NCBI RefSeq assembly: GCF_900103815.1
Contig: NZ_FNHZ01000001.1
Location: 496,001-560,000 of the forward strand
Origin: Lachnospira pectinoschiza
GTDB taxonomy: Bacteria; Bacillota; Clostridia; Lachnospirales; Lachnospiraceae
DNA length: 64,000 nt
Direction: 5' to 3'
Below, piece by piece: positions 42,578-51,970 of the stretch. Under the pieces are notes generated by a model, which made no database searches, was not told where the DNA came from, and saw only the letters and a program-made list of their open reading frames with translations. Position numbers and translations under genes: made by a program. The first letter of the stretch is position 1. Every line of letters starts with the position of its first letter.

Positions 42578-44104
42578 ATGGCTAATATTGTAAAGCTTAT
42601 GAATTTACTTGTTGATAATGAAATAAGAATGCAGATAGCACTATTTGATGGAGTAAATATGTCTAGCGTGGCAAAGGAGGCGGGAAACCGCATCTTGTCT
42701 GGCCTTGCGGATGTGGCAAATGCATTTTCAGAAACCTTTACAAGTAAACAGGTGATAAATTACAAATATAAGACAAGTTCTGACGAGGTCATGGATAGGT
42801 ATGTGGAGCTTTCAAAGCTATCTAGAAAAGAGCTTATGGAGGACATGTATAAAAAGCTTTTGCAGGCTTACAAGGAGATTAATGGCAAGGAATATGAAGG
42901 GGATGTTGAAAGTCCGATTTTTACAAAAGCCTTGGTGGATATTGCAGCTTACGGCTTTAATATAAATCTTTATAAGCCGGTGGGTTCAAAGATTGATGAG
43001 ATTGCTGCAAATTACGAGAAGCTTTTAATTAACGCCTTCTATTCGCATTTGCAAAATCTATCTGAGGATGATTTAAAAGAAACTATTAAGTTACTAGACA
43101 GGGCCCTTGCTAGACTTAGTCTTGAAAATAAGCGAAAGCTTCAGGAGGCTATTATGCCCACAGCCTTTAATGCTAAGGGAATTATCTTGGCTCTAAGAAA
43201 GAGAAAGGATGTGGAGAAGCTAAAGCTTAGCTTAGAATTACTTGGGGAGGATGCCTTTAAGTTTCTAGATGTGGATTTAAGTGTGGTATTCCAGACTATT
43301 AGAGGTCTTGGAAGGGTTTCTAGAATCTTGATAGCGAGACTCATTTTCAAATTAAGTAGGAGCTCAGGCAGGAAGTTTTCTTATGGTAATGAGAAGCTGC
43401 CATCAGGGGCTAGTGACACAATCTTAGAGGAAGAAAAAGAGAAGGACAGACTTTTTAGGGAGAGCCTAAAGGGAGAGATTGCGGTTCAAAAAAAGATAGA
43501 TGAGTTAGAAAAGAAAAGAGATAGTCTTGAGGCCACAGCTCTTAAGCTAGATGAGGAGATTAAAGAGGTTATGGAGGGCTTTTATGAGGCCAAGAAAGAG
43601 TTTGATCTGCTTGATGCAAAGAAGGCTGACTATCTTGAAAAAAAGCGACCTCAGCCAGAAACAAAGGTCTATTATAATAAGGTGAATGAAACAAAGCGTA
43701 AAATGGATAGAAGCTCGGATATTGCTGAGAAGAAGTCTAATAAATTGCTTCAAACAAAAGAGCAACTTGAGGAAAATAAAAAAAGTATCGAGCTTGAAAA
43801 AGAAACTTTGTCAGAGCTTAAAAAGAAGAGCTTTTCAGAGCTTAGTCTTAGGGCAGATGAGCTTATGGGGAAGTGGAGTAAGCGTTTTAATAAGCTTAAA
43901 TTTGACCCAAGCATTTTCCAAAATCTAATTATCCGCTTTAGCTTTGAGGAGAGACTTGAAATTGAGAGGATGCTTCTTGAAATTGAGCAAGAGGATAATT
44001 ACTATGATTTATCTCTTGAAGAAAGGGAGATTAAGGTTTATATTTCCATAAGGGAATATGCCACTATAAAGATAGAAAATTTTCTTTGCAAGGATATTAT
44101 CTAG
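42578..44104 (+). CDS. Hypothetical coiled-coil protein, 508 aa
   Basis: No signal peptide or membrane helix. Residues about 1-250 are helical, including a stretch LSEDDLKETIKLLDRALARLS. Residues about 280-425 form a long charged coiled coil (repeats of KIDELEKKRDSLEATALKLDEE type), and a short C-terminal domain closes the protein. No catalytic motif is visible. It may be a structural or scaffolding protein. AGAGGATAG precedes the start. Lies between a lipoprotein gene and folC. Confidence 0.7.
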   Translation: MANIVKLMNLLVDNEIRMQIALFDGVNMSSVAKEAGNRILSGLADVANAFSETFTSKQVINYKYKTSSDEVMDRYVELSKLSRKELMEDMYKKLLQAYKEINGKEYEGDVESPIFTKALVDIAAYGFNINLYKPVGSKIDEIAANYEKLLINAFYSHLQNLSEDDLKETIKLLDRALARLSLENKRKLQEAIMPTAFNAKGIILALRKRKDVEKLKLSLELLGEDAFKFLDVDLSVVFQTIRGLGRVSRILIARLIFKLSRSSGRKFSYGNEKLPSGASDTILEEEKEKDRLFRESLKGEIAVQKKIDELEKKRDSLEATALKLDEEIKEVMEGFYEAKKEFDLLDAKKADYLEKKRPQPETKVYYNKVNETKRKMDRSSDIAEKKSNKLLQTKEQLEENKKSIELEKETLSELKKKSFSELSLRADELMGKWSKRFNKLKFDPSIFQNLIIRFSFEERLEIERMLLEIEQEDNYYDLSLEEREIKVYISIREYATIKIENFLCKDII

Positions 44105-44181
44105 CCTAAGCTTTCGCGGATTGAAGAAATGCGACATAAGCTAAAGGACAAAACTTGTAAGATTTAGAAAGAGGACTTGTA

Positions 44182-45474
44182 ATGCAATTTAAGGATTATG
44201 AGAGTGCGTGTAAATATTTAGACGAGCTAGGACAGTTTGCTAGTAAAACTGGAGTTGAAAGAGAGACTAGACTTCTTAAGAGTCTTAAAAATCCGGAAAA
44301 TTATTTAAATGTAATTCATGTAGCAGGAACTAATGGAAAGGGTTCTTGTTGTGCCTTTCTAGCTAGCTGTTTAAAGGAGCTAAATTATAAGGTGGGACTT
44401 TTTACTTCCCCACACTTAGTTAAGATTAATGAGCGTATTAAGATAAATAATATAGATATTTCTGATGAGGACTTTTTGGCCTGCTTAAACACTGTAATGC
44501 TTGCCGCAAAGGATGAGGAGTATGCCTACTTTGATTTACTTATGGCGGTGGCTATGGTGTATTACAAAAGGAATAATGTGGATTTTGTAGTATTAGAAAC
44601 AGGTCTTGGTGGAAAACTTGATGCAACTAATGCGGTTAAAAGTCCGATTTGTTCAATAATTACGGGAGTAAGTCTTGAGCATACAGCCATTCTTGGAGAC
44701 ACAATTGAGAAGATTGCCACAGAAAAAGCAGGAATTATTAAGGAAAATGTGCCTCTAGTCTTTAATTCAAATGATCCGGTGGTTACAAAAGTAATTCGAA
44801 ACAGATTTAATGAAGTAAATTCGAACAATAATTTCTTTAAAATCTACAGTGTGAATAAAGAGATGTATCATATTAAGGAAATATCTTTGGCAAATATTGA
44901 TTTTTTCCTTGATAATGATTATTATAAGAATGATTGTTTTTCGATAGGGTCTAATGGAATATATCAAGTTTTGAATTCTTCACTGTGTTTAACAGCGCTT
45001 GCAGTTTTAGCACGTGAGAAAGTGATAAATTTTGATCGAGAAGCATTTAAAATAGGCATTAAGAATACAAGATGGCCAGGCAGAATGGAACTAGTAAAGA
45101 AGAATGTCTTCATTGATGGAGGACATAATCCAGAGGGTATTGCTAGATTTATTGAGTCTGTTAAGGAGATTATCAAGATAAGTGATAAGAAGACTAAGTT
45201 ACTTTTTTCAGTTGTTAGTGATAAGGACTATAGCCAGATGATTCGCGAGCTTGTGGAATCAGCTTGTTTTGATGAATATTACATAACAGTAGTGGGAGGC
45301 CTAAGGAAGGTTTCTAAGGAAAATATTATTGATACATTTTCAAAATATACCAATAAGGAAATTAGGTCAGTAGATAATGCCGGTGAGTTTATAAATTCCT
45401 ATGATGAAGAGGAACTCCTTTTTGCAGTGGGTTCTCTTTATTTAGTGGGAGAGATAAAAGAATGTGTTAATTAA
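44182..45474 (+). CDS. folC: Bifunctional folylpolyglutamate/dihydrofolate synthase FolC, 430 aa
   Basis: Mur-ligase fold with the P-loop HVAGTNGKGSCCAF, FTSPHLVKINERIKIN (the omega-type loop), ETGLGGKLDATNAV, and IDGGHNPEGIARF at the C-terminal domain start. The enzyme adds glutamate to dihydropteroate and to folates using ATP in the cytoplasm. Standard length. AAAGAGGAC precedes the start. The last part is followed by a 47-aa peptide and the zinc-ribbon/TPR gene in close spacing, suggesting one operon. Confidence 0.93.
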   Translation: MQFKDYESACKYLDELGQFASKTGVERETRLLKSLKNPENYLNVIHVAGTNGKGSCCAFLASCLKELNYKVGLFTSPHLVKINERIKINNIDISDEDFLACLNTVMLAAKDEEYAYFDLLMAVAMVYYKRNNVDFVVLETGLGGKLDATNAVKSPICSIITGVSLEHTAILGDTIEKIATEKAGIIKENVPLVFNSNDPVVTKVIRNRFNEVNSNNNFFKIYSVNKEMYHIKEISLANIDFFLDNDYYKNDCFSIGSNGIYQVLNSSLCLTALAVLAREKVINFDREAFKIGIKNTRWPGRMELVKKNVFIDGGHNPEGIARFIESVKEIIKISDKKTKLLFSVVSDKDYSQMIRELVESACFDEYYITVVGGLRKVSKENIIDTFSKYTNKEIRSVDNAGEFINSYDEEELLFAVGSLYLVGEIKECVN

Positions 45475-45492
45475 GAATTGGAGGATAAATAG

Positions 45493-45636
45493 ATGATAGA
45501 TTTTGATGAAGAAATTCAGAAGTTTCAGCCTAGTTTAGAGGTAGAGGATGCTGAAGATGCAATTTATAATAACGATATACCAGATATTACAGATTTAATG
45601 AAGAATATTATTTCAGGCGATAGAAAGGACAAGTAG
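45493..45636 (+). CDS. Small acidic protein, 47 aa
   Basis: Reads MIDFDEEIQKFQPSLEVEDA and ends ISGDRKDK. GGAGG is eight bases from the ATG, as good as any in the window, and the frame fits exactly between folC (18-base gap) and the next gene (5-base gap). The peptide is acidic and probably helical with no membrane segment. Function unknown; the spacing argues that it is a real gene. Confidence 0.75.
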   Translation: MIDFDEEIQKFQPSLEVEDAEDAIYNNDIPDITDLMKNIISGDRKDK

Positions 45637-45641
45637 TTATT

Positions 45642-47042
45642 ATGAGATGTTTTAAATGTGGAAGTCTTCTCACAGCTAATAATACATGTCCTAAGTGTAA
45701 TGAAGATGTAAGAATCTACAAAAAGACATGCCAGGCTTCAGATAAATATTATAATCTTGCACTTGAGAAGGCTAAAGTTCGTGATTTAACTGGTGCAATT
45801 GAGACATTAAAGATTGCTTTAATGATTAACAAGTATAATGTTAATGCAAGAAACCTCTTAGGTTTAGTTTACTGCGAGATGGGCGAAGTTGTTGAAGCCC
45901 TTACACAGTGGGTAATTTCTAAGAATTTTGCAATCGATGACAATGTGGCTAGTGACTACATCAAAAGAATTCAGTCTAATCAGAATAGATTTGAGATGGT
46001 GACAGGTACTATTAAGAAGTTTAATCAGGCTTTAAAGTATGCTAAAGAGGATAATACTGATTTAGCTATTATTCAGTTAAAGAAGATTACACTTTCTAAT
46101 CCTTCATTACTTAAGGCACAGTTGCTTCTTGCTCTTCTCTATCTTAAGAATGATGATGATCAGAGAGCACAAAAGTGTATTAACTATGTATTAAAGGTGG
46201 ATAAGAATAACACAGTTGCCTTAAGATATGATACTGAAATTAAGCGCAAGCAGGCATTAAAGAAAGAGGATGTTTCTAAGTCTTTCTTACCAAAGCGTAA
46301 GAAGAATAATGAAGAGAATAAGCCTCTTAACGGTAATGATGTTATTATTCCAAAATCAACATATAAAGAGCCAAGCAATGGCGGTATTACAATTATTAAC
46401 ATTTTAGCAGGTGTAGTAATTGGTGCAGCTCTTATTTGGTTCCTTGTTATGCCAGCAAGAAATAAGGGCTTAACAAGTGATTACAACAAGACATTATCGG
46501 ATTATTCTGAACAGCTCTCATCAGCTAATATTGAGGTTACATCCCTTCAGACACAGGTGGATGACTTAACAGCTCAAAAGGAAGCTCTTGAGTCACAGCT
46601 TAGTGGTGTTTCAGGAACAGACGGTTCTAATGCATTATTAGTTTCATTAATTAGTAGTGCAAATGCATACATTGACGGCGATACAACAGCAGCCGCTGAA
46701 TATATTATGGATATTGATGTAAGTTCACTTCCATCAGATGAAGCTAAGGCACTTTATAATACAATAGCAAGTGCTACCTTATCTAATGCAGCTTCAAGCT
46801 TCTATCAGAGTGGTAGGTCAGCTTATCAGAGTAAAGAATACGAAACAGCAGCACAGTATTTTGTAAAGGCTTACAAGTGCGACAGTACTAACGTTAATTA
46901 TGTATATTATGCAGCATTAAGCTATGCAGCATTAAATGATACAGAGAATGCTAAGACTTATTATCAGATTATTATTGATGACTTCTCAACAAGCAATAGT
47001 ACATATGCGAAGGAAGCCAGCGAATATGTGTCATCACATTAA
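45642..47042 (+). CDS. Zinc-ribbon and TPR membrane protein, 466 aa
   Basis: The N-terminal zinc ribbon is CFKCGSLL and CPKCNED (two CxxC pairs, residues about 3-19). TPR helices run over about 30-215. One membrane helix (IINILAGVVIGAALIWFLVM, about 247-266) is followed by a coiled coil (about 275-325) and a second, external TPR-like region (about 375-460). The cytoplasmic and outer repeats on either side of one helix suggest a scaffold spanning the membrane. I know no defined role. Follows the 47-aa gene by five bases. Confidence 0.78.
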   Translation: MRCFKCGSLLTANNTCPKCNEDVRIYKKTCQASDKYYNLALEKAKVRDLTGAIETLKIALMINKYNVNARNLLGLVYCEMGEVVEALTQWVISKNFAIDDNVASDYIKRIQSNQNRFEMVTGTIKKFNQALKYAKEDNTDLAIIQLKKITLSNPSLLKAQLLLALLYLKNDDDQRAQKCINYVLKVDKNNTVALRYDTEIKRKQALKKEDVSKSFLPKRKKNNEENKPLNGNDVIIPKSTYKEPSNGGITIINILAGVVIGAALIWFLVMPARNKGLTSDYNKTLSDYSEQLSSANIEVTSLQTQVDDLTAQKEALESQLSGVSGTDGSNALLVSLISSANAYIDGDTTAAAEYIMDIDVSSLPSDEAKALYNTIASATLSNAASSFYQSGRSAYQSKEYETAAQYFVKAYKCDSTNVNYVYYAALSYAALNDTENAKTYYQIIIDDFSTSNSTYAKEASEYVSSH

Positions 47043-47056
47043 TTGGAGTTTTATAA

Positions 47057-47854
47057 ATGGCAATGACAGAAATAGAGATGCACTATAATAAGTTCAACGA
47101 AGATAAGAGGCTCTTATCTAGACATGGTCATGTTGAATTTGTTACAACTATGAAATATGTGCATATTTATTTAGACGAGATTTTAAAAGGTGTCACTTCA
47201 AAAAGTGACATCAAGATTATAGACATTGGAGCAGGGACAGGTGCTTATAGCGTTCCCCTAGCCAATGAAGGTTATGACTTAACAGCAGTAGAACTTGTTA
47301 AGCATAACCTAGGCCTTTTAAAGGCTAAGGGTGCAAATGTAAAGGCATATCAAGGTAACGCTCTTAAGTTAAAGCGTTTTGAGGATAATAGCTTTGATAT
47401 GGCACTTCTATTTGGACCAATGTATCATCTATTTTCAAAGGAAGATAAGTTAAAGGCTCTTAGCGAAGCTAAGAGAATTGTAAAACCAGGAGGATATATC
47501 TTGGTTGCCTATATTATGAATGAATATAGCGTTATAACTTATGCCTTTAAGGAAAAGCATATAATGGAATGTCTAGAAGAGGGAAGATTTGATAAGGATT
47601 ATAAGACAATTTCTTCTACTAAGGATTTATACGACTATATGCGAATTGAGAACATTAATGAATTAAATGAAGAACTAGGACTTAAAAGAGAGAAGATTAT
47701 TTCTCCTGATGGCCCTGCAAATTATATTAGACAATTCCTTAATGCCTTATCAGAAGAGGAGTATGAGGAATTCATTAAATACCATCTATCAACCTGTGAA
47801 AGACAGGATTTGATTGGAGCAGGTGGTCATACCCTTGATATTTTAAGAAAATAA
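47057..47854 (+). CDS. Class I SAM-dependent methyltransferase, 265 aa
   Basis: SAM-binding motif I is IKIIDIGAGTGAYSV, the acidic residue of motif II ends DLTAVELV, and MALLFGPMYHLFSKEDKLKALSEAKRIVKPGG is the classical type-11 methyltransferase block. The substrate is unknown. The enzyme is cytosolic. TTGGAG precedes the start, fourteen bases after the TPR gene, so it is likely the last gene of the folC unit. Confidence 0.85.
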   Translation: MAMTEIEMHYNKFNEDKRLLSRHGHVEFVTTMKYVHIYLDEILKGVTSKSDIKIIDIGAGTGAYSVPLANEGYDLTAVELVKHNLGLLKAKGANVKAYQGNALKLKRFEDNSFDMALLFGPMYHLFSKEDKLKALSEAKRIVKPGGYILVAYIMNEYSVITYAFKEKHIMECLEEGRFDKDYKTISSTKDLYDYMRIENINELNEELGLKREKIISPDGPANYIRQFLNALSEEEYEEFIKYHLSTCERQDLIGAGGHTLDILRK

Positions 47855-47863
47855 AGAAATTAA

Positions 47864-47903
47864 AAAGGCTGGTAAGTAATAATTTACTTACCAGTCTTTT
47901 TTT
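47864..47903. terminator. Bidirectional terminator
   Basis: AGGCTGGTAAGTAA / TTTACTTACCAGTCT stem with T-runs on both strands, serving the methyltransferase and the convergent PBP gene. Confidence 0.92.
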
Positions 47904-47924
47904 ATATTAGAGATTTAATTCTAA

Positions 47925-50690
47925 TTAATTATTGCTACTGTTAGCACTGTTGTTGCTCTTGTTTGAACTGTTCGAACTACTTGAACTTGAAGATTTCTTA
48001 GTAGTTGTTTCTTCTGTAGAAGATTCTTCTTCAGAACTTTCTGTTTCTTGTTGAGTGTTAGTGCTTGACGAACTTGTGCTTGAGCTACTAGTACCCGTCG
48101 ATGTTCCACTTGAGTCCGTCGTCGTGGCTGTATTTGAATGAATTGTACAGAAATTCGTCAATTGATCAGCTGTTATAGAGTATGCTGCATCTGCCGTTGT
48201 GTAATTTGATGCGTCATCTGATGCACCAAGTGGTGTTGTTACAGATTCCTTTAATGTAAGGATTCTAGTTGTTGTAGATGTACAACCAGCTACTGCAATT
48301 GCACCTGATTCATTACAAATTGTAACCTTAACGTGAGTGCTACATGTCTCAGTTGGGATATTGTCCTCTGAGAAGTATTCACTAATAATTGTGCTACCTC
48401 TTTCATCCTGTGAGCAAAGGTCTGATGGTAAATCACCTGATTTGCTACAAACTTCCGTCTGAACAATGCCTTCTGGCTGTTCATAGCTTCCTTCCGCATC
48501 ACCGGTGTAGCTATTAATTGCTGACATAATCTGGCCCCAAATCTTAGTGTGGCTTACGTTGTTAACCTTTGTTGAGTTATCATCGTAACCAACCCAAATT
48601 GAAGCTGTATAGTATGGTGTGTAACCACAGAACCACTTATCTGTATCGTTCTGTGTTGTACCTGTCTTACCACAAACTGGCTGACCTGAGAAGTTAGCAG
48701 CTTTAGCAGTACCATTTGTAACAACTGAACGAAGGGCTGAAGTTAATAGCCATGCTGTTGTCTCTTTTAAAACTCTGTGAGTGTTAGCTGTTGTATTATC
48801 AATTAATACATTGCCTTCACTATCAAGAACCTGTGTATAGTAAATAGGTTCTGTATAAACACCGCCATTAGCAATAGTTGCATAGGCTGCTGTCATATCG
48901 ACATTACAAACACCTCGTGTCATACCACCAAGAGCTAATGACTGAACCACATCGTGATTACCATTAATAGCATTAGATGGTGAAACAAGTGTTGAAATAC
49001 CAAACTCTTCGAGGTAGTTATAACCAACCTGTGGAGTTATAAGTGTGAGTACCTTAACTGCAGGTACGTTTTCTGAAATAGTAATAGCTTCTCTAACTGT
49101 CATTAAACCTCTGTAAGACTTATCGTAGTTAGTTACAAGTTTTGAATCTGAACCACTGTAGTAGTATGGAGCATCATCAATTGCTGTTGCAAGTGTGATA
49201 GCACCAGTATCAAGGGCTGGTCCGTAAGCTACTAATGGCTTAATTGAAGAACCAGGCTGTCTAGTAACATCATCTGTTGCTCTGTTAAGAGTTCTGTTAC
49301 CAGTTTTATCACCTCGACCACCAACCAAGACTTTAACATATCCTGTAGACTGTTCAATCATTGAGAAGGATACCTGTGGCTGAATTACGAAATCAATTGA
49401 TTCGTAAGAAAGTGTACCGCCATCTGCTAACATAGCCTCTTCGTATTCCTTAATTAAGGAATTGGCTTTATCCTCACTTGTCTGTGTTAATGAAAATGAA
49501 GAATCGCCCTTAGTCTGAGTAAACCAAGTATACATCGTACTATGTGAGTAGTAGTGGTATGTGCCATCCGTCTCCTTAACTGTGAAGGATAAGTTAATTG
49601 AGAATTGCGTTGAACTTGGCCAGTTCGATGTATCGTTAATGATATCATCTGCAATCTCTTGCATACCAGTGTCTTGGGTTGTATAAATCTGTAGGCCGCC
49701 ACCATAAATTAGGTTAGAAGCCTGAGTTTCTGTGTAACCATACTGCTCCATTAAATCATCTGTGAGCTGTTCAATAACCTCATCAACAAAATAAGAATAA
49801 GTAGAACTTGATGCAGTAACTGTAAGACCCTCAAGTCTTGCATAAACATCGTCTGCAACAGCATCGTCATATTGAGCCTGTGTTATATAGCCCTGTTCTA
49901 ACATATTAGATAGAACCTGTAACTGACGAGATTTGTTCTTATCCGGATAGTTGATTGGGTTTAATCCCTGTGGATTCTTAGTGATTGATGCAATTACTGC
50001 ACATTCACTTAGCGTTAATTCGGAAACATCTTTATTAAAATAGCCTTCTGCGGCTGCTTGAACTCCATAATATCCATTACCTAAGTTAATAGTATTTAGA
50101 TAATTCTCTAAAATGTCGTCCTTTGACATTACCGTTTCTAGTTTAACTGCTAGATATTGTTCCTGTATTTTACGCTTTATCTTCTCGATTGTAGTTTCGT
50201 TGTATGCATTAAATACATTGTTCTTTAGCAACTGCTGTGTAATTGTTGAGGCACCCTGCGATAGACCTCCGTGAGTTACAGCAATAGCAGCAGCTCGTAT
50301 AATACCTTTTACATCAATACCGTTGTGTTCATAAAAACGTTCATCTTCAATAGCAACAAAGGCTTCTTGAAGTTCAACTGGTATCTGATCAAGGGTTACA
50401 TAAGTTCTGTTGGCGCCTGAAGAGGCTAAAGTTTGAATCTCTTCACCGTTACTATCATAGACTTTAGTAGCATACCCATTAGGGGATACATCAATAGTAG
50501 ATATATCAGGGGCACTCTCGATAATACCCTGAAATGCACCAAAGACTAGACATGAACCACCAACAACAATAGCGATAGCAAATATAAGAAGAATCTTTAC
50601 ACAAAATACCCCAAGCTTAGTTTCAAGCTTAGTGGCAGATGAGTTTAGAAGCTTCTTCTTGTCATTAATGCCTCGTCCACCGTAATTCAT
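47925..50690 (-). CDS. Class A penicillin-binding protein (PBP1a type), 921 aa
   Basis: One membrane helix (about residues 29-54) precedes the GT51 transglycosylase with Glu115 in AIEDERFYEHNG and the QGASTITQQLLKN block. The transpeptidase domain has Ser480-x-x-Lys483 (SSIKP), SEN at 538-540 and KTG at 674-676. The final 110 residues are Ser/Thr/Asn-rich and low in complexity. It polymerises and cross-links peptidoglycan on the outer face of the membrane. GAGGTGA precedes the ATG, with an extended TGATATAAT box about 50 bases upstream on the minus strand. Confidence 0.95.
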   Translation of the reverse strand: MNYGGRGINDKKKLLNSSATKLETKLGVFCVKILLIFAIAIVVGGSCLVFGAFQGIIESAPDISTIDVSPNGYATKVYDSNGEEIQTLASSGANRTYVTLDQIPVELQEAFVAIEDERFYEHNGIDVKGIIRAAAIAVTHGGLSQGASTITQQLLKNNVFNAYNETTIEKIKRKIQEQYLAVKLETVMSKDDILENYLNTINLGNGYYGVQAAAEGYFNKDVSELTLSECAVIASITKNPQGLNPINYPDKNKSRQLQVLSNMLEQGYITQAQYDDAVADDVYARLEGLTVTASSSTYSYFVDEVIEQLTDDLMEQYGYTETQASNLIYGGGLQIYTTQDTGMQEIADDIINDTSNWPSSTQFSINLSFTVKETDGTYHYYSHSTMYTWFTQTKGDSSFSLTQTSEDKANSLIKEYEEAMLADGGTLSYESIDFVIQPQVSFSMIEQSTGYVKVLVGGRGDKTGNRTLNRATDDVTRQPGSSIKPLVAYGPALDTGAITLATAIDDAPYYYSGSDSKLVTNYDKSYRGLMTVREAITISENVPAVKVLTLITPQVGYNYLEEFGISTLVSPSNAINGNHDVVQSLALGGMTRGVCNVDMTAAYATIANGGVYTEPIYYTQVLDSEGNVLIDNTTANTHRVLKETTAWLLTSALRSVVTNGTAKAANFSGQPVCGKTGTTQNDTDKWFCGYTPYYTASIWVGYDDNSTKVNNVSHTKIWGQIMSAINSYTGDAEGSYEQPEGIVQTEVCSKSGDLPSDLCSQDERGSTIISEYFSEDNIPTETCSTHVKVTICNESGAIAVAGCTSTTTRILTLKESVTTPLGASDDASNYTTADAAYSITADQLTNFCTIHSNTATTTDSSGTSTGTSSSSTSSSSTNTQQETESSEEESSTEETTTKKSSSSSSSNSSNKSNNSANSSNN

Positions 50691-50942
50691 ATATTCACCT
50701 CATTTTTCTTGTACCGATTGTACATGGCATGATATTATATCAGGTGTGTGCTGGAATAGATATGAAATAGAAAGTAAACAATGTGAATTGCTTACTTAAG
50801 CTAAATATACTTCGATTGAAATAAACTTAGCTGATCTCCCAGCGACCACATAGTTTACGTATAGATGTAGATGTGTAAACTTTAGATGTCTGACTGATAT
50901 GCGTCTAAATTATATCATAAAAGAGATATAGGAGCAATTAAA

Positions 50943-51563
50943 ATGAAACTAGTATTAGAAAAGGGAATTGGTGAAATTATCGAGAAAAAGTCTCGTTTTA
51001 TAGCCCATGTTTTATATATTGAAAATGAAGAGCAGGCCCAGGAGTATATTAATAAATTAAAGAAAAAATACTGGGATGCAAGACATAACTGTTATGCTTA
51101 TGTGTTAGGAGATAAAGGAGAAATCCAGAGATTTTCAGATGATGGAGAACCTTCAGGTACTGCAGGTAAGCCTATACTTGATTTAATTACAACAAGAGAG
51201 CTTACAAATTGCCTTGTAGTAGTAACAAGATACTTTGGTGGAATCTTACTTGGAACTGGTGGACTTGTAAGAGCTTATCAGGGTGCAACTATTGAAGGAC
51301 TTAATAATAGTGTACTTGCTAATCTTATAGATGGAATTACGGGGGAAATTGACTTTGAATATGGCAATCTCTCTAAGGTACAATACATTTGCGATAACTT
51401 TGGAATAGATATTCAAGAAACAGAATATACTGAAAAAGTGCACATGAAGTTAGTTATCGAAAACGAAAAAATTGATGATTTTGTGCAAAAACTCCAAAAC
51501 GAATTCTCGGGTGAAATTCAAATTGTTAACAAAGTGCAACAAAAAATCTGTAAAAGGATATAG
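50943..51563 (+). CDS. YigZ/IMPACT family protein, 206 aa
   Basis: The IMPACT N-terminal domain shows EKKSRFIAHVL, WDARHNCYAY, QRFSDDGEPSGTAGKP and TRYFGGILLGTGGLVRAY, all diagnostic. A ferredoxin-like DUF1949 domain follows at about 135-205. This protein family is universal and ribosome- or stress-linked, with no established reaction. TAGGAGC precedes the start. Transcribed divergently from the PBP gene. Confidence 0.9.
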   Translation: MKLVLEKGIGEIIEKKSRFIAHVLYIENEEQAQEYINKLKKKYWDARHNCYAYVLGDKGEIQRFSDDGEPSGTAGKPILDLITTRELTNCLVVVTRYFGGILLGTGGLVRAYQGATIEGLNNSVLANLIDGITGEIDFEYGNLSKVQYICDNFGIDIQETEYTEKVHMKLVIENEKIDDFVQKLQNEFSGEIQIVNKVQQKICKRI

Positions 51564-51873
51564 CAGACCAATATTAACAGTAGTAAATTATGAATAAAAA
51601 ATGAAGAGTAGTAAAAAGTTACAATACAAAGGTCAAATTACAAATAAACTCCCTTTTTATTTGTAAAAGTAGTGAAAAATAATCAAACATGTCAAAATGA
51701 TTTGTGCACATTTTACATAAAATTAAGCTTCTGAAAACTATAATTTAAGTTGTTAATTTAAAGTTTTGATAAAGATTTAACAAAAATGAAGAAATTGTAA
51801 ACATTTAAAACCCGCATAAACACTGACATTCATAAAAAATCCAAAAAAAATACAAGAAATGTTAAAAATAGCC

Positions 51874-51902
51874 TTGTTAAAATATTACAAAAATGATAAT
51901 AT
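51874..51902 (+). promoter_or_regulatory. Sigma-A-type promoter of the oligosaccharide importer operon
   Basis: TTGTTA (51874-51879), 17-base spacer, TAATAT (51897-51902). The short leader has two hairpins (GTTGG/CCAAC, GGGG/CCCC) before AAGGAGG. The rest of the 407-base gap (51564-51970) is AT-rich with no gene seen. Confidence 0.7.
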
Positions 51903-51970
51903 AGCCATGTTGGGAATACCAACAAAAGGGGGTTGTTCCCCAAAACCAATTAAGGAGGGTTTTAAGGTTT

